Part shown: positions 35,311 through 44,002 of the stretch, in pieces
How positions within the stretch are numbered: the stretch's first letter is position 1
Layout: each line of letters starts with the position of its first letter
From: G963675935 sp963719005
Lineage (GTDB): Bacteria > Planctomycetota > Planctomycetia > Pirellulales > Thermoguttaceae
Reading direction: 5' to 3'
Assembly: GCA_963719005.1 (NCBI GenBank)
Contig: CAVRAR010000010.1
Coordinates: 62,001-126,000, forward strand
Length of the DNA stretch: 64,000 nt
Translations under genes and position numbers: made by a program
Notes under the pieces: model-generated
Database searches by the model: none
Seen by the model: only the letters and a program-made list of their open reading frames with translations
What the model was told of the DNA's origin: nothing

Positions 35311-35871
35311 TCACGTCGATTGCAGCGACTGCCGCACCTGATCGAGCAGTTCCCGCGTTCTGTGTCGGTCGCACCAGGAATTTACGTAGTCCCAGTCGAT
35401 CCAGTTGCCTTGCACGGCGATGACGTCTCGGGCGTCGTCCACGTCTTTGTGACGCCGGCCGGCGTGCGACCAGCGAAGCTTCGTGATGATCACGTCCTCG
35501 GCGGTCGGAATCGACACGTCGCGGTCGAGAATGCGGCGGCGGCAGCGGCGGACAAAACGCTGCCGGTCGTGGGCGTCATCGCTCAACACGAACAACTCGA
35601 CCACGAATGGGCCGTCAATGAGCCGCAGAATGTAACGCGCCGGGGCGGTGACGCTCTCGAACGACATCTGCCGATCCAATTGAAACGCATCCCCCAGGCG
35701 ATTTACCAACGACGAGATCGTCCCTGGATCTGCTTGCACGACGAAGTCGGCGTCCTGTGTGGATCGCGGGATCGCGTAGTAGCTGCACGAAAGCGAGCCG
35801 ACCAGCATGTAAGGAACTTGGAGGGCGTCCAACGCGTCGATTACCGCGGCAGTGGCGTCTTGGCCGGTCAT
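35311..35871 (-). CDS. Nucleotidyltransferase-fold protein (AbiEii/MNT-like) of a two-gene cassette
   Basis: 186 residues. The region VPYMLVGSLSCSYYAIPRST and QDADFVVQ has the G-S and DxD arrangement of minimal nucleotidyltransferases (GS...RxTxDxD), followed by PARYILRLIDGPFVVELFVL and a helical end with DVDDARDVIAVQG. Its start overlaps the stop of the small helical gene upstream (ATGA), implying a co-translated pair. By analogy to MNT/HEPN or AbiE pairs it could be a toxin-antitoxin or RNA-modifying module; the partner has no HEPN motif that I can see. Confidence 0.8.
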   Translation of the reverse strand: MTGQDATAAVIDALDALQVPYMLVGSLSCSYYAIPRSTQDADFVVQADPGTISSLVNRLGDAFQLDRQMSFESVTAPARYILRLIDGPFVVELFVLSDDAHDRQRFVRRCRRRILDRDVSIPTAEDVIITKLRWSHAGRRHKDVDDARDVIAVQGNWIDWDYVNSWCDRHRTRELLDQVRQSLQST

Positions 35872-36098
35872 GTGCGCTCCTCCAATCGCCGGCTCAGCGC
35901 GAGCCGCTCGCGGAGGATTTCCTGAACGCGGTGTTCGTCGGCGTCCGGGAATTGGCTGCGGATGCCGGCGGCCATGATCTTGCTGGTGAACTCGAAAAGG
36001 TGGAGACTGGCAATGACCTTGTCGGCCGGCGGCGTCTGCCGCGCGCGTTCGACGCGTTCCCAGTAGATCGCATCGGCGAGTTCTTTGGTCGGTTCCAT
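35868..36098 (-). CDS. Small helical protein of the nucleotidyltransferase cassette (intact copy)
   Basis: 76 residues from ATG 36098 (MEPTKELADAIYWERVERAR); the frame is open upstream only because family A palindrome is read through. It contains MAAGIRSQFPDADEHRVQEI and LRERLALSRRLEERT, matching the paralogue 34999-35250. Charged helices suggest a protein-protein or antitoxin-like role. The gene pair is duplicated, with one copy decayed. Confidence 0.83.
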   Translation of the reverse strand: MEPTKELADAIYWERVERARQTPPADKVIASLHLFEFTSKIMAAGIRSQFPDADEHRVQEILRERLALSRRLEERT

Positions 36099-36102
36099 AG
36101 TA

Positions 36103-36171
36103 GTGGGGCAGACACTCTTGTCTGCCGTCCAAAAACTCAGACACCTGGCAGACAAGAATGTCTGCCCCACC
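36103..36171. repeat. Family A palindrome (copy 3) plus a related short palindrome
   Basis: Arms as in the other copies, with GACACTCTTG for GACATTCTTG on the left. A second, related palindrome (GGCAGGCAGGATGCCTGCC, about 36179-36198) follows directly and meets the end of the next gene. Confidence 0.9.
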
Positions 36172-36206
36172 GAATACCTGGCAGGCAGGATGCCTGCCCT
36201 ACCGAG

Positions 36207-37295
36207 CTACGACCGCCGTCGGCCGCCGCGGCCGCCGCGTTTGTCGCGCGAGCCGCGGCCGCCGCGTCCTTGACGCGAACTGCCGCTGCCGCCGCTGCTG
36301 CTGCTGCCGCCGGCGGGACGCTTCGAGCGGGCCTCCATGTTCTTCGCAATCACCAGTCCGACCGCTTCCTCCCAGGTGGGAATCCCGCGGAATCCCGCCC
36401 TGGCGGGCCGGTCCTGGTCGCCCAGATCCTCGTCCCCCTCGTCGGCGCCTTCTACCGGCTCGGCGCGATGGCGGCGGATCGAATCGTCGTCGCGGGACGT
36501 TGCCGGCCGAGAGCGCACCACCTCGGCGGGCAGTTCGTCCTCACGCGTCTCTTCGGTCGCGGCCGACTTCGCTCCGACGCTCGGCCGCTTCTTCTTTCCG
36601 CGACCTGCGCGACGATGCTTCGGACGACGTTCGTCCGACTCACTCGGCTCGGTCTCGACTTCTTCGACGCCAATCCCTTCGGCCGCCACGATTGTGGAAA
36701 CGGGGGCCGACTCGTCACTCGGCGGCGCGGCCTCGGGGGCGGGACTCTCGGCCACATCCGCGGCCGCCGGCTCGTGCGACTCCTTGTGTTCCGACTCCTT
36801 GCCCGGCCGACGTCGCCGATGCCGCTTTCGCGGGTGCCTTTCCACAGGCTCCTCAGGCTGCTCCGTCTCAGCGACCGTCGTGGGCGGCGACGGCGCCTCC
36901 GACGGTTCGAGCAGATCGAACGGTTCCTCGAAATCGAAACGCTCGTCGAAGAAATTCGGCGATTCCTCGGCCGTTCGCGGTGCGGGAACGTCACGTCGAT
37001 CCTGCTTGGCCGCGGCCGGCAGGGGCGCGGAAACGGTGGGAGGCGAGACGGCGGCACTTGTCGTCGCTGCGACCGCTTGCGGCGCCGGCGCCAGGCCGAG
37101 GTCGCTGGCAAGCGCGTCCCAGTTGGCCGACGGCGGCGTCGACGCCCTCGGGGTCGCTCGCGGTGCCTTCGGCGGCGACAGCGGTTGCGAGGCGAGCGGA
37201 GCCGGCTCGGGCGTTTCAGCTTGCTGTTCGGGCAACTTTACCCCCAAATCGGACGCCAGCGAGTCCCAATGATTCGACGGATTCGGATCTGCCAT
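36207..37295 (-). CDS. Disordered protein with a glycine/arginine (RGG) tail
   Basis: 362 residues from ATG 37295 (MADPNPSNHWDSLASDLGV). Two short repeats NHWDSLASDLG and NWDALASDLG near the N-terminus are followed by Pro/Ala/Glu-rich and Arg/Lys/His-rich disordered sequence. A short ordered patch IPTWEEAVGLVIAKNMEARS precedes a tail of SSSSGGSGSSRQGRGGRGSR, RGGRGGRRR. RGG tails bind RNA in many proteins, so nucleic-acid binding is a reasonable inference; no catalytic domain is visible. Long antisense frames here are composition artefacts. Confidence 0.8.
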   Translation of the reverse strand: MADPNPSNHWDSLASDLGVKLPEQQAETPEPAPLASQPLSPPKAPRATPRASTPPSANWDALASDLGLAPAPQAVAATTSAAVSPPTVSAPLPAAAKQDRRDVPAPRTAEESPNFFDERFDFEEPFDLLEPSEAPSPPTTVAETEQPEEPVERHPRKRHRRRRPGKESEHKESHEPAAADVAESPAPEAAPPSDESAPVSTIVAAEGIGVEEVETEPSESDERRPKHRRAGRGKKKRPSVGAKSAATEETREDELPAEVVRSRPATSRDDDSIRRHRAEPVEGADEGDEDLGDQDRPARAGFRGIPTWEEAVGLVIAKNMEARSKRPAGGSSSSGGSGSSRQGRGGRGSRDKRGGRGGRRRS

Positions 37296-37757
37296 GTTTG
37301 TGAAATTGATCGGCTGAAAGAGGTATGCGCCCGGCGTTCTGGCGACGGAGGCGCGGCGGACAGTCATTTAATGAGTATAGAGTCTTTCCGAGGGGTTGGG
37401 AAGGACGGTTAGGAGCAAACGGGACGGGGGGGAAAGAGATTTGTCGTGGAGCCTTCTTGCGGGACCGCAAGCGCTTGGTCTGCGACGCGGCAGGGGTTGT
37501 TTTGGTGTAATCACACTGATTCGCACTGCGTCATTGTGATAACACTTCCTCTCGGGTGTGGAGAGGAAAAAGAGCGGTAACCGGCAATGCCGCAACGGCG
37601 TGGCGACAGGCTTTTGGGACCGCTTTTCCGCGGCTTTCGCCGCTCACGACGCCCTGGACCATGAGACGGCATCGGCGCGTCCAGCCGACCGGCACGAAGG
37701 TTGCAATAATGCCGCCCAGGGAGTAACGACATCATCAGTTTGGCGAGGGAGCCAGCC

Positions 37758-39539
37758 ATGGAAGATCAAACGTGGTATCGGAGGTGCGGGATGGGCCTTG
37801 GTGCAACGGTTGTGGCGGCGATCGTTGCGGGAACCGCCTGGGCGGGCCAGCCCAACGACACGAAACGGCCGTCGCAGGACAACCAAGCGACACGCGGACC
37901 CAGCCGCCAGGCCCCCCCGCCCGCCAACAATCGCCAAGTGGAACGGGAGGCTCCGCCGCGTCAGGCTCCGCCACAGACCCGGCGGTCGCCCGAGGGCCCG
38001 TCGGGGTCGTCGGGAACGCGTCGCGAGGCGCCAGTCCGTCGAAACGACGGCGTGCCCGCCACGGGTCGAACTACACGCCGCGACAACTCCCCGCCGGTCA
38101 AGAACGGCGAAACGGCTCGCCTGGCGCAAGGATCAGCGGGCAGCGGCAAACGACGCATCGACTCCGCCAACGACAACGGCAACTCTGGCAAGGGCGTAGG
38201 CGCCGGTCGCGCACCCGTCGATCGCCAGCCGCCGAAAAACATCGGCAACCGTTCGCAAGGCAAGGGGACCGGGGATGGAAAGAACCTGAATGGATCCTCG
38301 CCCGGCGCCTCGTCGGCCATCAACGGCGTTCGCAAGCGGCTTGGAGGGCCGAAGGATCCGAAGAACGTTCAGCCGAAGCCGGGCAAACTGGTGCTCAGCG
38401 ATGCCGCAAACCGTAAGAACGGGCAAAACAACGCGTTCCAGGAACGCCTCAAGGCCGGCAATTTCAATCGGTTGACCGCTGGCCCAACGGGCAAGAAGCT
38501 GCAACTGGCCCAGCAATATCGCGCGTATCAAAAGGGGGACGTGGCTCGCCAATTGGGATTGCAGACTCGCGGCGCCCATCAGGTGATGTACCGCGGCGTC
38601 GTCAGCCCGGCGTATCGGCAACAGAGCATGAAATACCGTTACTGGGGACCGTCGTTCTTTGCCGGGGTGTGTTGGTATCCGACGTGGGCCTCCTGGGTGA
38701 AATGGTCGTGGTATCACCACTGCAAGCCGTATTGGGATCCGCGTCCGATCTGGTGCCGGCCGATCTATTACCGTCCCTGCTCAGCCTGGGTCTACTGGAA
38801 CCCGCCGGTCTGGACGCCGCTGCCCGAAGCCGCCTGCGGCACGTGGGTTGACGTACCACCGGCCGAGATGCCCGCCAGCGACGCCGATCTGCAACTATTG
38901 GCGGTGCGGTTTGTCGATCCGGGCCATCCCGAAGAACAATTGGGACCGCGTTATCGCGTCTGGTTCCGCAACAACGGGACTCTGCCGGTCACGCAGCCGT
39001 TCAACGTCATGCTGTTTGCGGGCAACGCCGCGGCACTCGCCCCGGACATGCTGCAAGCCGGCGTGCGTGTGACGGGCATCGACGCCGGCGACGTGCAAAG
39101 CGTCGATATCCGGCTACCGGTCGAGGTCTACACGATGCAACGCGACGTCCGCGGCAACTCCGCTCCCTTCAGCGTATTGCAGGTTCTGGTCGATGCCAAT
39201 CGGGAAGTGGCCGAAACGACCGACGTCAACAATGGGGCCAGACTGGCGCCCGCGGCGATTTTGCCGGTCGATCCGGCGTCGTTCGAATTGCAGCCGGGAA
39301 CCGCAAAGCCCGGCGAAGAAGTCCTGCTGGCCGGTGAAGGTCTGGGGCCTCAGCCGGGGCGAATCCTGATCCAAGTCAACGGGCGGGAAATGGACGGCGT
39401 AATCCTCGGTTGGTACGACTTGGGCGTTCGATGGACGGCACCGCGGTTGGCGCTGAACGCCCCCGTCGAGGCCGACGTGGTGGTGATTCGCGGCGACGGT
39501 GCTGCGGCCAATCCGGTGAAGATCACGCTGACGCCATGA
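37758..39539 (+). CDS. Secreted protein with CARDB-like and IPT/TIG-like domains
   Basis: 593 residues from ATG 37758 with GAGGGAG upstream. A signal segment (GLGATVVAAIVAGTAWA) is followed by a long Pro/Gln/Arg-rich stretch, a Trp/Tyr-rich block (YWGPSFFAGVCWYPTWASWV, KPYWDPRPIWCRPIYY), a CARDB-like beta domain (RFVDPGHPEEQLGPRYRVWF, ANREVAETTDVNNGARLAP) and a C-terminal IPT/TIG-like part (ELQPGTAKPGEEVLLAGEGL). Probably an envelope or surface protein. 37296-37739 upstream holds no gene I can support. Confidence 0.8.
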   Translation: MEDQTWYRRCGMGLGATVVAAIVAGTAWAGQPNDTKRPSQDNQATRGPSRQAPPPANNRQVEREAPPRQAPPQTRRSPEGPSGSSGTRREAPVRRNDGVPATGRTTRRDNSPPVKNGETARLAQGSAGSGKRRIDSANDNGNSGKGVGAGRAPVDRQPPKNIGNRSQGKGTGDGKNLNGSSPGASSAINGVRKRLGGPKDPKNVQPKPGKLVLSDAANRKNGQNNAFQERLKAGNFNRLTAGPTGKKLQLAQQYRAYQKGDVARQLGLQTRGAHQVMYRGVVSPAYRQQSMKYRYWGPSFFAGVCWYPTWASWVKWSWYHHCKPYWDPRPIWCRPIYYRPCSAWVYWNPPVWTPLPEAACGTWVDVPPAEMPASDADLQLLAVRFVDPGHPEEQLGPRYRVWFRNNGTLPVTQPFNVMLFAGNAAALAPDMLQAGVRVTGIDAGDVQSVDIRLPVEVYTMQRDVRGNSAPFSVLQVLVDANREVAETTDVNNGARLAPAAILPVDPASFELQPGTAKPGEEVLLAGEGLGPQPGRILIQVNGREMDGVILGWYDLGVRWTAPRLALNAPVEADVVVIRGDGAAANPVKITLTP

Positions 39540-40033
39540 GGGACTCAAACTCAAGTGTGCGCATTCCATTCGCCCGTCGCGAAGCCGCAAGCGGCTAGGA
39601 TGTCGTGTGACGAGGCTCGACGTTTCTGGAGGTGGCGGAAAGTCAGCGCAGATTCAAAATGGAAGGCGAATTACTCGATCAATTCGCCCCCTCCGCCGTC
39701 GTTGACGCGGAAGTTGATTTGCCGCTTTCGCCTGGTGGTTGATCTCACGGCATTGGGGCGGCAATTGAACTGCCACCCCGACAGTATTCAATTGCCATCC
39801 CGCCCCCCGCGCCCCCTAATCCGGGCTAAGAATTTACATTACGGTTTACCACGCATACAGAGGGGTCAACGGGATTGTCCTGCGAAGTACTGTCTAGTAT
39901 ACTTTCGCAAATAAAGAGCGATCAGGCCACGGCGGGTGATCGAGAGACACGTTGTCGTCTCTCAATCCTGTAGTGGACAGCCGTGCGCTTATCGCTTTTT
40001 ACCAAGGGGCGCGGCGCTTGGAGGGTGGTGACA
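39540..40033. other. Gap without a supportable gene
   Basis: Contains a short GAAGCCGCAAGCGGCTAG palindrome of the recurring AAACCGC-type (39581-39598), a GGGGCGGCAATTG / CAATTGCCATCCCGCC inverted pair (about 39757-39808) and no convincing coding frame longer than about 30 codons. Confidence 0.6.
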
Positions 40034-40348
40034 ATGGAAACGTGTGTGGCTAGAAATCATGGAACGAGGGCCGACGGGAAGCCGTTTGACAAGGAAACGA
40101 TTGAAGCGGTATGGCTGAAGGGTAAACCCGAGGGGCACTACGCGGGTTTCCGAAAAGACGCCTGCAACGCATCGATGCATCTGTCAAAATATGGCTCCGA
40201 CGACCAGTGGGGATGGGAGATCGATCACATCAAACCGGTTTCCGTGGGCGGAACCGACGATCTCGAGAATCTTCAACCGTTGCACTGGGAAAACAACCGG
40301 CACAAGGCCGACAACTGGCCGAATTGGGCCTGCAAAGTCGTTGCTTGA
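40034..40348 (+). CDS. HNH endonuclease-domain protein
   Basis: 104 residues from ATG 40034 with GGAGGGTGG just upstream. The ββα-metal HNH core is WEIDHIKPVSVGGTDDLENL, then QPLHWENNRHKAD, giving the DH..N..H signature. N-terminal CVARNHGTRADGKPFDKETI is small and polar. Stand-alone HNH proteins of this kind occur as mobile or restriction-associated nucleases; no partner gene is evident. Confidence 0.85.
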   Translation: METCVARNHGTRADGKPFDKETIEAVWLKGKPEGHYAGFRKDACNASMHLSKYGSDDQWGWEIDHIKPVSVGGTDDLENLQPLHWENNRHKADNWPNWACKVVA

Positions 40349-40358
40349 CGATTCGCGA

Positions 40359-40412
40359 GGGGACTGTCCCGATCTTCGTGTCAGCAAAAATGGGACCGTC
40401 CCCTTTGACGCC
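40359..40412. repeat. Family E palindrome (GGGGAC...TCCC), intergenic copy
   Basis: GGGGACTGTCCCGATCTTCG pairs with the GGGACCGTCCCC arm ending at 40406. Its reverse complement matches the insertion inside the ATPase gene at 16912-16954, and 52612-52676 is a third relative. Confidence 0.85.
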
Positions 40413-40477
40413 GGGACTTTGCGAGTGCCCTGCTTCGTAGTTCCGCCTTGAGGCGGGAAAGCCGGCTGAAACCGGAA

Positions 40478-41462
40478 CTACGAACCGATCGGTCGGCAAC
40501 GCCATCCCTGCCGTGTTCCCCGGCGGTGGAACTCGGCTTCGACCGCCGAGCGAACCGCCGCCTTGTCGCGGCACCATTGCGGTCCAACCAGATACTCGGG
40601 CGGGGCGTCGCCGCAGAGACGCTCGATCACGAAACCCGCCGGCAACTCTTCCAGGAAATCGACCAGGTAGCCGACGTACTCGTCAAACTCGGGGAGCCGT
40701 ATTCTGCCGGCGGCCACCTCGTCGGCCAGCACCGTGTTTCGCACCGCATACAGGTTGTGCGGTTTGACCGAGTGCAGGTCGAGCCCTGCCAGCGTTCGAG
40801 CGGTCGTCAGCATGTCTTCGCGCGATTCGTCGGGCAGGCCGAGAATCACGTGGACGCCGATGTTCAGATTTCGTTGCCGCGTGCGACGGTAGGCATCGAG
40901 GAAGGCGTCGAAATGGTGGCCGCGTCCGAGCCGGTCGAGCGTGCGATCGTGAACGCTTTGCAGCCCGTACTCGATCACCAGCCAGGTCCGTTGGGCAAGG
41001 GCGGCCAGCAGATCGAGGACCTCTTCGCTTGCGCAATCGGGCCTGGTGCCGATGATCAGCGCCGACAACCTGCGGATGTGCGGCGGCCTCGTCGAACGCC
41101 GTCCGAAGCCGGTCGATCGGCCCGTAGGTATTTGCAGCCGGCTGGAAGTAGGCGAGAAAGCGTTCGGCCCGATGGCGGCGTGTCAGGCGGCGGATCCCCT
41201 CGTCGAGTTGATCAGCGATGCGAGGCAGGCGAAGCCGGCGGCTCGGGCTGAAGCTTTCCGGGTCGCAGAAGATACATCCCGAAGTGGCCAGTGTGCCGTC
41301 GCGGTTCGGACAGGTGCAGCCGGCGTCGAGGCTCACTTTCCAGACCCTTCCGCCGAACTTCTTATCGTGGAAGAAGTTGAGGCTATAGAACGACAGCCCG
41401 GCCGACCGCCAACCGGCCGGCGGGGCGCTGGATAGCCCCGGGTGGGTTGACGTAAATTCCAT
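40478..41462 (-). CDS. Radical SAM protein (YhcC/TIGR01212 family), one frameshift
   Basis: The N-terminal part has FYSLNFFHDKKFGGRVWKVS and the SAM cluster LDAGCTCPNRDGT, then GCIFC. After a one-base break near 41068 (HPQVV to SALIIGTRPDC) the rest is TWLVIEYGLQSVHDRTLDRL, NIGVHVILGLPDESREDML and VKPHNLYAVRNTVLADEV. The total is about 328 residues, near the family length. Function of this family is still unclear. Confidence 0.9.
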
Positions 41463-41533
41463 CTATGACTAGACTAACAATGGGTACATCATTCATCATA
41501 TCGTAACGGTAGGACACCACAAGAGGCTCTGAC

Positions 41534-42017
41534 ATGTTCGGTGAGCTCATTCCTGTAGGGGGAGGAGACCCGATCCCGCTGCTCAAAAAGGGCCTGTTGA
41601 TCGGGCGACGCGAGAGTTGCGACATCGTCCTGCGATTCTCGAATGTCTCGGCTCATCATTGCCAACTGACGGTCAATGCGGGCTATTGGCACGTCCGCGA
41701 TCTGCAAAGCCGCAACGGCGTGAAGGTCAACGGAGTGCGGGTGACCGACAAGCGAGTCGATCCCGGCGACATCTTGTCGATCGCCAAACATCAAGTACGA
41801 GGTGAATTACTCGCCGATGGACCTGGGGGCGGTGGGGCCGCCTCCGCCCGAAGTGACCGACGTCGATTTCTTCAGCAAGTCGTTGTTGGAGCGTGCGGGA
41901 TTGGAGCACCGAAAGATCAGGCAACTGAAGGCGCCGGCGGAACCGGACGAAGGGGCGCGATACGACATCACCAACGACGAGCCTGGTCAAATCCGTTTTC
42001 GGAACCACCCCGTCTAG
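41534..42017 (+). CDS. FHA-domain protein, one frameshift
   Basis: The FHA core GLLIGRRESCDIVLRFSNVS, AHHCQLTVNAGYWHVRDLQS, RNGVKVNGVRV binds phosphothreonine. After a break near 41785 the frame continues YEVNYSPMDLGAVGPPPPEV and SLLERAGLEHRKIRQLKAP to a stop 1 base before the rsgA start. About 160 residues. FHA proteins usually read out Ser/Thr kinase signals; the partner kinase is not in this window. Confidence 0.88.
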
Positions 42018-42018
42018 G

Positions 42019-43159
42019 ATGGGAAAGAAGAAGAAAATCCGCGCCGAGTTTCGCAAGAACCGGGGCGTCCGAACCCGACCAACCGACTGGACGCGGCAGT
42101 ATCGTCAGCACGGATTCGAGAACGAGGCCCCGCTGCAAGGCGAGCGGATCAGCGGAAAGGGGGACCTCGTTCGCCGTCGCACCATCTGCGGCGAGCAGCT
42201 CGAGGCCCATGAGGAGCCCGGCTTCGACGTTCATCTCGACGTGGACGACGAGCGTCTGCCGCCACGGACGCGTCTTGAGCGTGTTCGGCCTGATCAGCAT
42301 GGTCGAGGACCAGAGCGGCTGCGTCTATCAGTGCGCAACCCGACGGCTGTTGAAAACGCTGGCGACCGATCAGCGCCACGTGGTGGCCGCCGGCGACCGC
42401 GTCCTGTTCCGTCCCGTCGAGAACAGCGATCCGAAAGAAGGCGTCATCGAGCGGGTCGAGCCGCGCCGCGGCTGTATTTGCCGAGCAGTCCGCGGGCGGC
42501 AGCAGATCCTGGTCGCCAACGTCGATCAGTTGGCCATCGTTTCCAGCGCGGTCGAGCCGCGATTGAAGCCGCATCTGATCGACCGCATGTTGGTCACCGC
42601 CGAGAAAGGGGGCGTGCGGCCGTTGATCTGCATCAACAAGGTCGATCTGGTCGACCCCGCCGGGCTGCAACCGCTGGTGGGAGTATACGCCCAGATGGGC
42701 TACGAAGTGCTGTTGCTGAGCGCGGTGAGCGGCTTCGGCGTCGAGCGGCTGCATCGCGTGCTGGCCGGACGGGCCAACGTCGTGGTCGGACAGAGCGGCG
42801 TGGGAAAATCCTCGTTGCTGAACCGCATCGATCCTTCGTTCGATCTCAACGTGGCGCCGGTGAGCGATGACAACGACAAAGGCAAACACACGACGAGCAC
42901 GGCGCGGCTGTTGCCGTTGGCCGGCGGCTACGTCGTCGATACGCCCGGCGTGCGACAGTTCCAACTTTGGGACGTAACGGCCGAAGAGGTGGCCGGATTC
43001 TTTCGCGATCTCCGCCCCTACGTGAACCTATGCCGCTTTCCCGACTGCACCCACACGCACGAAGACGGCTGCGCCGTGAAAGACGCCGTGGCCGACGGCC
43101 GGCTGGACGAACGGCGCTATGAGAGTTATTGTCATTTGTTCGCGGGGGATTTTGATTAA
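42019..43159 (+). CDS. rsgA: Ribosome small-subunit-dependent GTPase A, one frameshift
   Basis: Late 30S assembly GTPase with circularly permuted motifs: NKVD (ICINKVDLVD) precedes the G1 P-loop GQSGVGKSSLLNRI, then TPGVRQF (G3). The C-terminal zinc knuckle is C-RFPD-C-THTHEDG-C. The N-terminal KKKKIRAEFRKNRGVRTRPT segment and OB-fold (RGRVLSVFGLISMVED) lie in different frames, with a break near 42255. About 380 residues joined. Confidence 0.93.
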
Positions 43160-43168
43160 GAGGAGACA

Positions 43169-43675
43169 ATGGCAAAAGATACGAAGGTTTTTACAAATCT
43201 CGCTGGCGAATTTCTCGTGGCCGCGGAATTAAACCGACGACACATTTTATGCTCGGTAACGTATGGCGCAGCGAAAAGCGCCGATGTGTTTGCGTTCGAC
43301 GAAAATAGTGGGCGAGTTCTCCGCATCGAAGTAAAAAGCACGGACAAGGTACGTGGTGAATGGCCGGTAGGGACGCGTGGCATGAAAGCCGGTTCGAGCG
43401 GGCACATCTGGGTGTTTGTTCTGCTGCCGTGTACGCTGGAAAAGAAGGCCAACGATGACTGTGAACGCGGCAAGCATGCGCCGCGCTTCTTTGTCTTGAC
43501 CGGACCTGAGGTCCAGAGGTTTGCTGAGGAGCTCGAGGACAAATACAATCGCGGGTATTTGGGAAAACATGGCGTGCCGCCACGTCCCGAGAACAGGTTT
43601 CCTCTGATAAGGCTGAAGGAGGTTGTTGAGCATGAGGCGGCATGGAGCAAAATCTCGATGGCGATGAAAGGCTAG
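43169..43675 (+). CDS. PD-(D/E)XK nuclease-like protein
   Basis: 168 residues. AGEFLVAAELNRRHILCSVT, then KSADVFAFDENSGRVLRIEV with K next (ADVF...IEVKS), gives the E...D...ExK arrangement of PD-(D/E)XK nucleases, similar to DUF4365 or Holliday-junction-resolvase-fold proteins. The C-terminal half contains VFVLLP and FFVLTGPEVQRFAEE. It starts 10 bases after rsgA with GAGGAG upstream. Whether it is an active nuclease cannot be told from the sequence alone. Confidence 0.75.
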   Translation: MAKDTKVFTNLAGEFLVAAELNRRHILCSVTYGAAKSADVFAFDENSGRVLRIEVKSTDKVRGEWPVGTRGMKAGSSGHIWVFVLLPCTLEKKANDDCERGKHAPRFFVLTGPEVQRFAEELEDKYNRGYLGKHGVPPRPENRFPLIRLKEVVEHEAAWSKISMAMKG

Positions 43676-43738
43676 CATTGCGCATAGGGTCACCCGGGTG
43701 GCAAGACGCGTTCCCAAAGGAATGATTGAGGTGATTCT

Positions 43739-44002
43739 ATGAGGTTACAGAATGAGCGTCAGGTGCACGCGACTCGCGAGAAGCTCCAAATGCTTAAAGA
43801 GCAGTACGAGACGACCAAGCAGCGTTCGTGCGACAATGAACGTTTGCGTGAGTTGACGTTGTCCTCGCTCGGCCGTCTCATCAAGCAACTCCGAGAGGAA
43901 ATCATGTGGTATGAAAGCCATGCCAGCGCCCGCGAACCAAGCGGCCCCGCCGTGACATCGACGCCGAACACCGGAGAAACGTCTTCACCGTGTACGAATT
44001 GA
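43739..44002 (+). CDS. Small coiled-coil protein
   Basis: 87 residues. MRLQNERQVHATREKLQMLK and ELTLSSLGRLIKQLREEIMW have heptad-like leucine spacing; the tail is Ser/Pro/Thr-rich. The hflX GTG start lies 13 bases inside its end. Family not recognised; a similar length and pattern occurs in small XRE-partner proteins, but I see no such partner here. Confidence 0.65.
   Translation: MRLQNERQVHATREKLQMLKEQYETTKQRSCDNERLRELTLSSLGRLIKQLREEIMWYESHASAREPSGPAVTSTPNTGETSSPCTN

Noticed and set aside
35757..37412. 551-codon + frame
   Set aside because: Antisense to the RGG-tailed protein and the nucleotidyltransferase cassette; Arg/Gly-rich mirror of low complexity.
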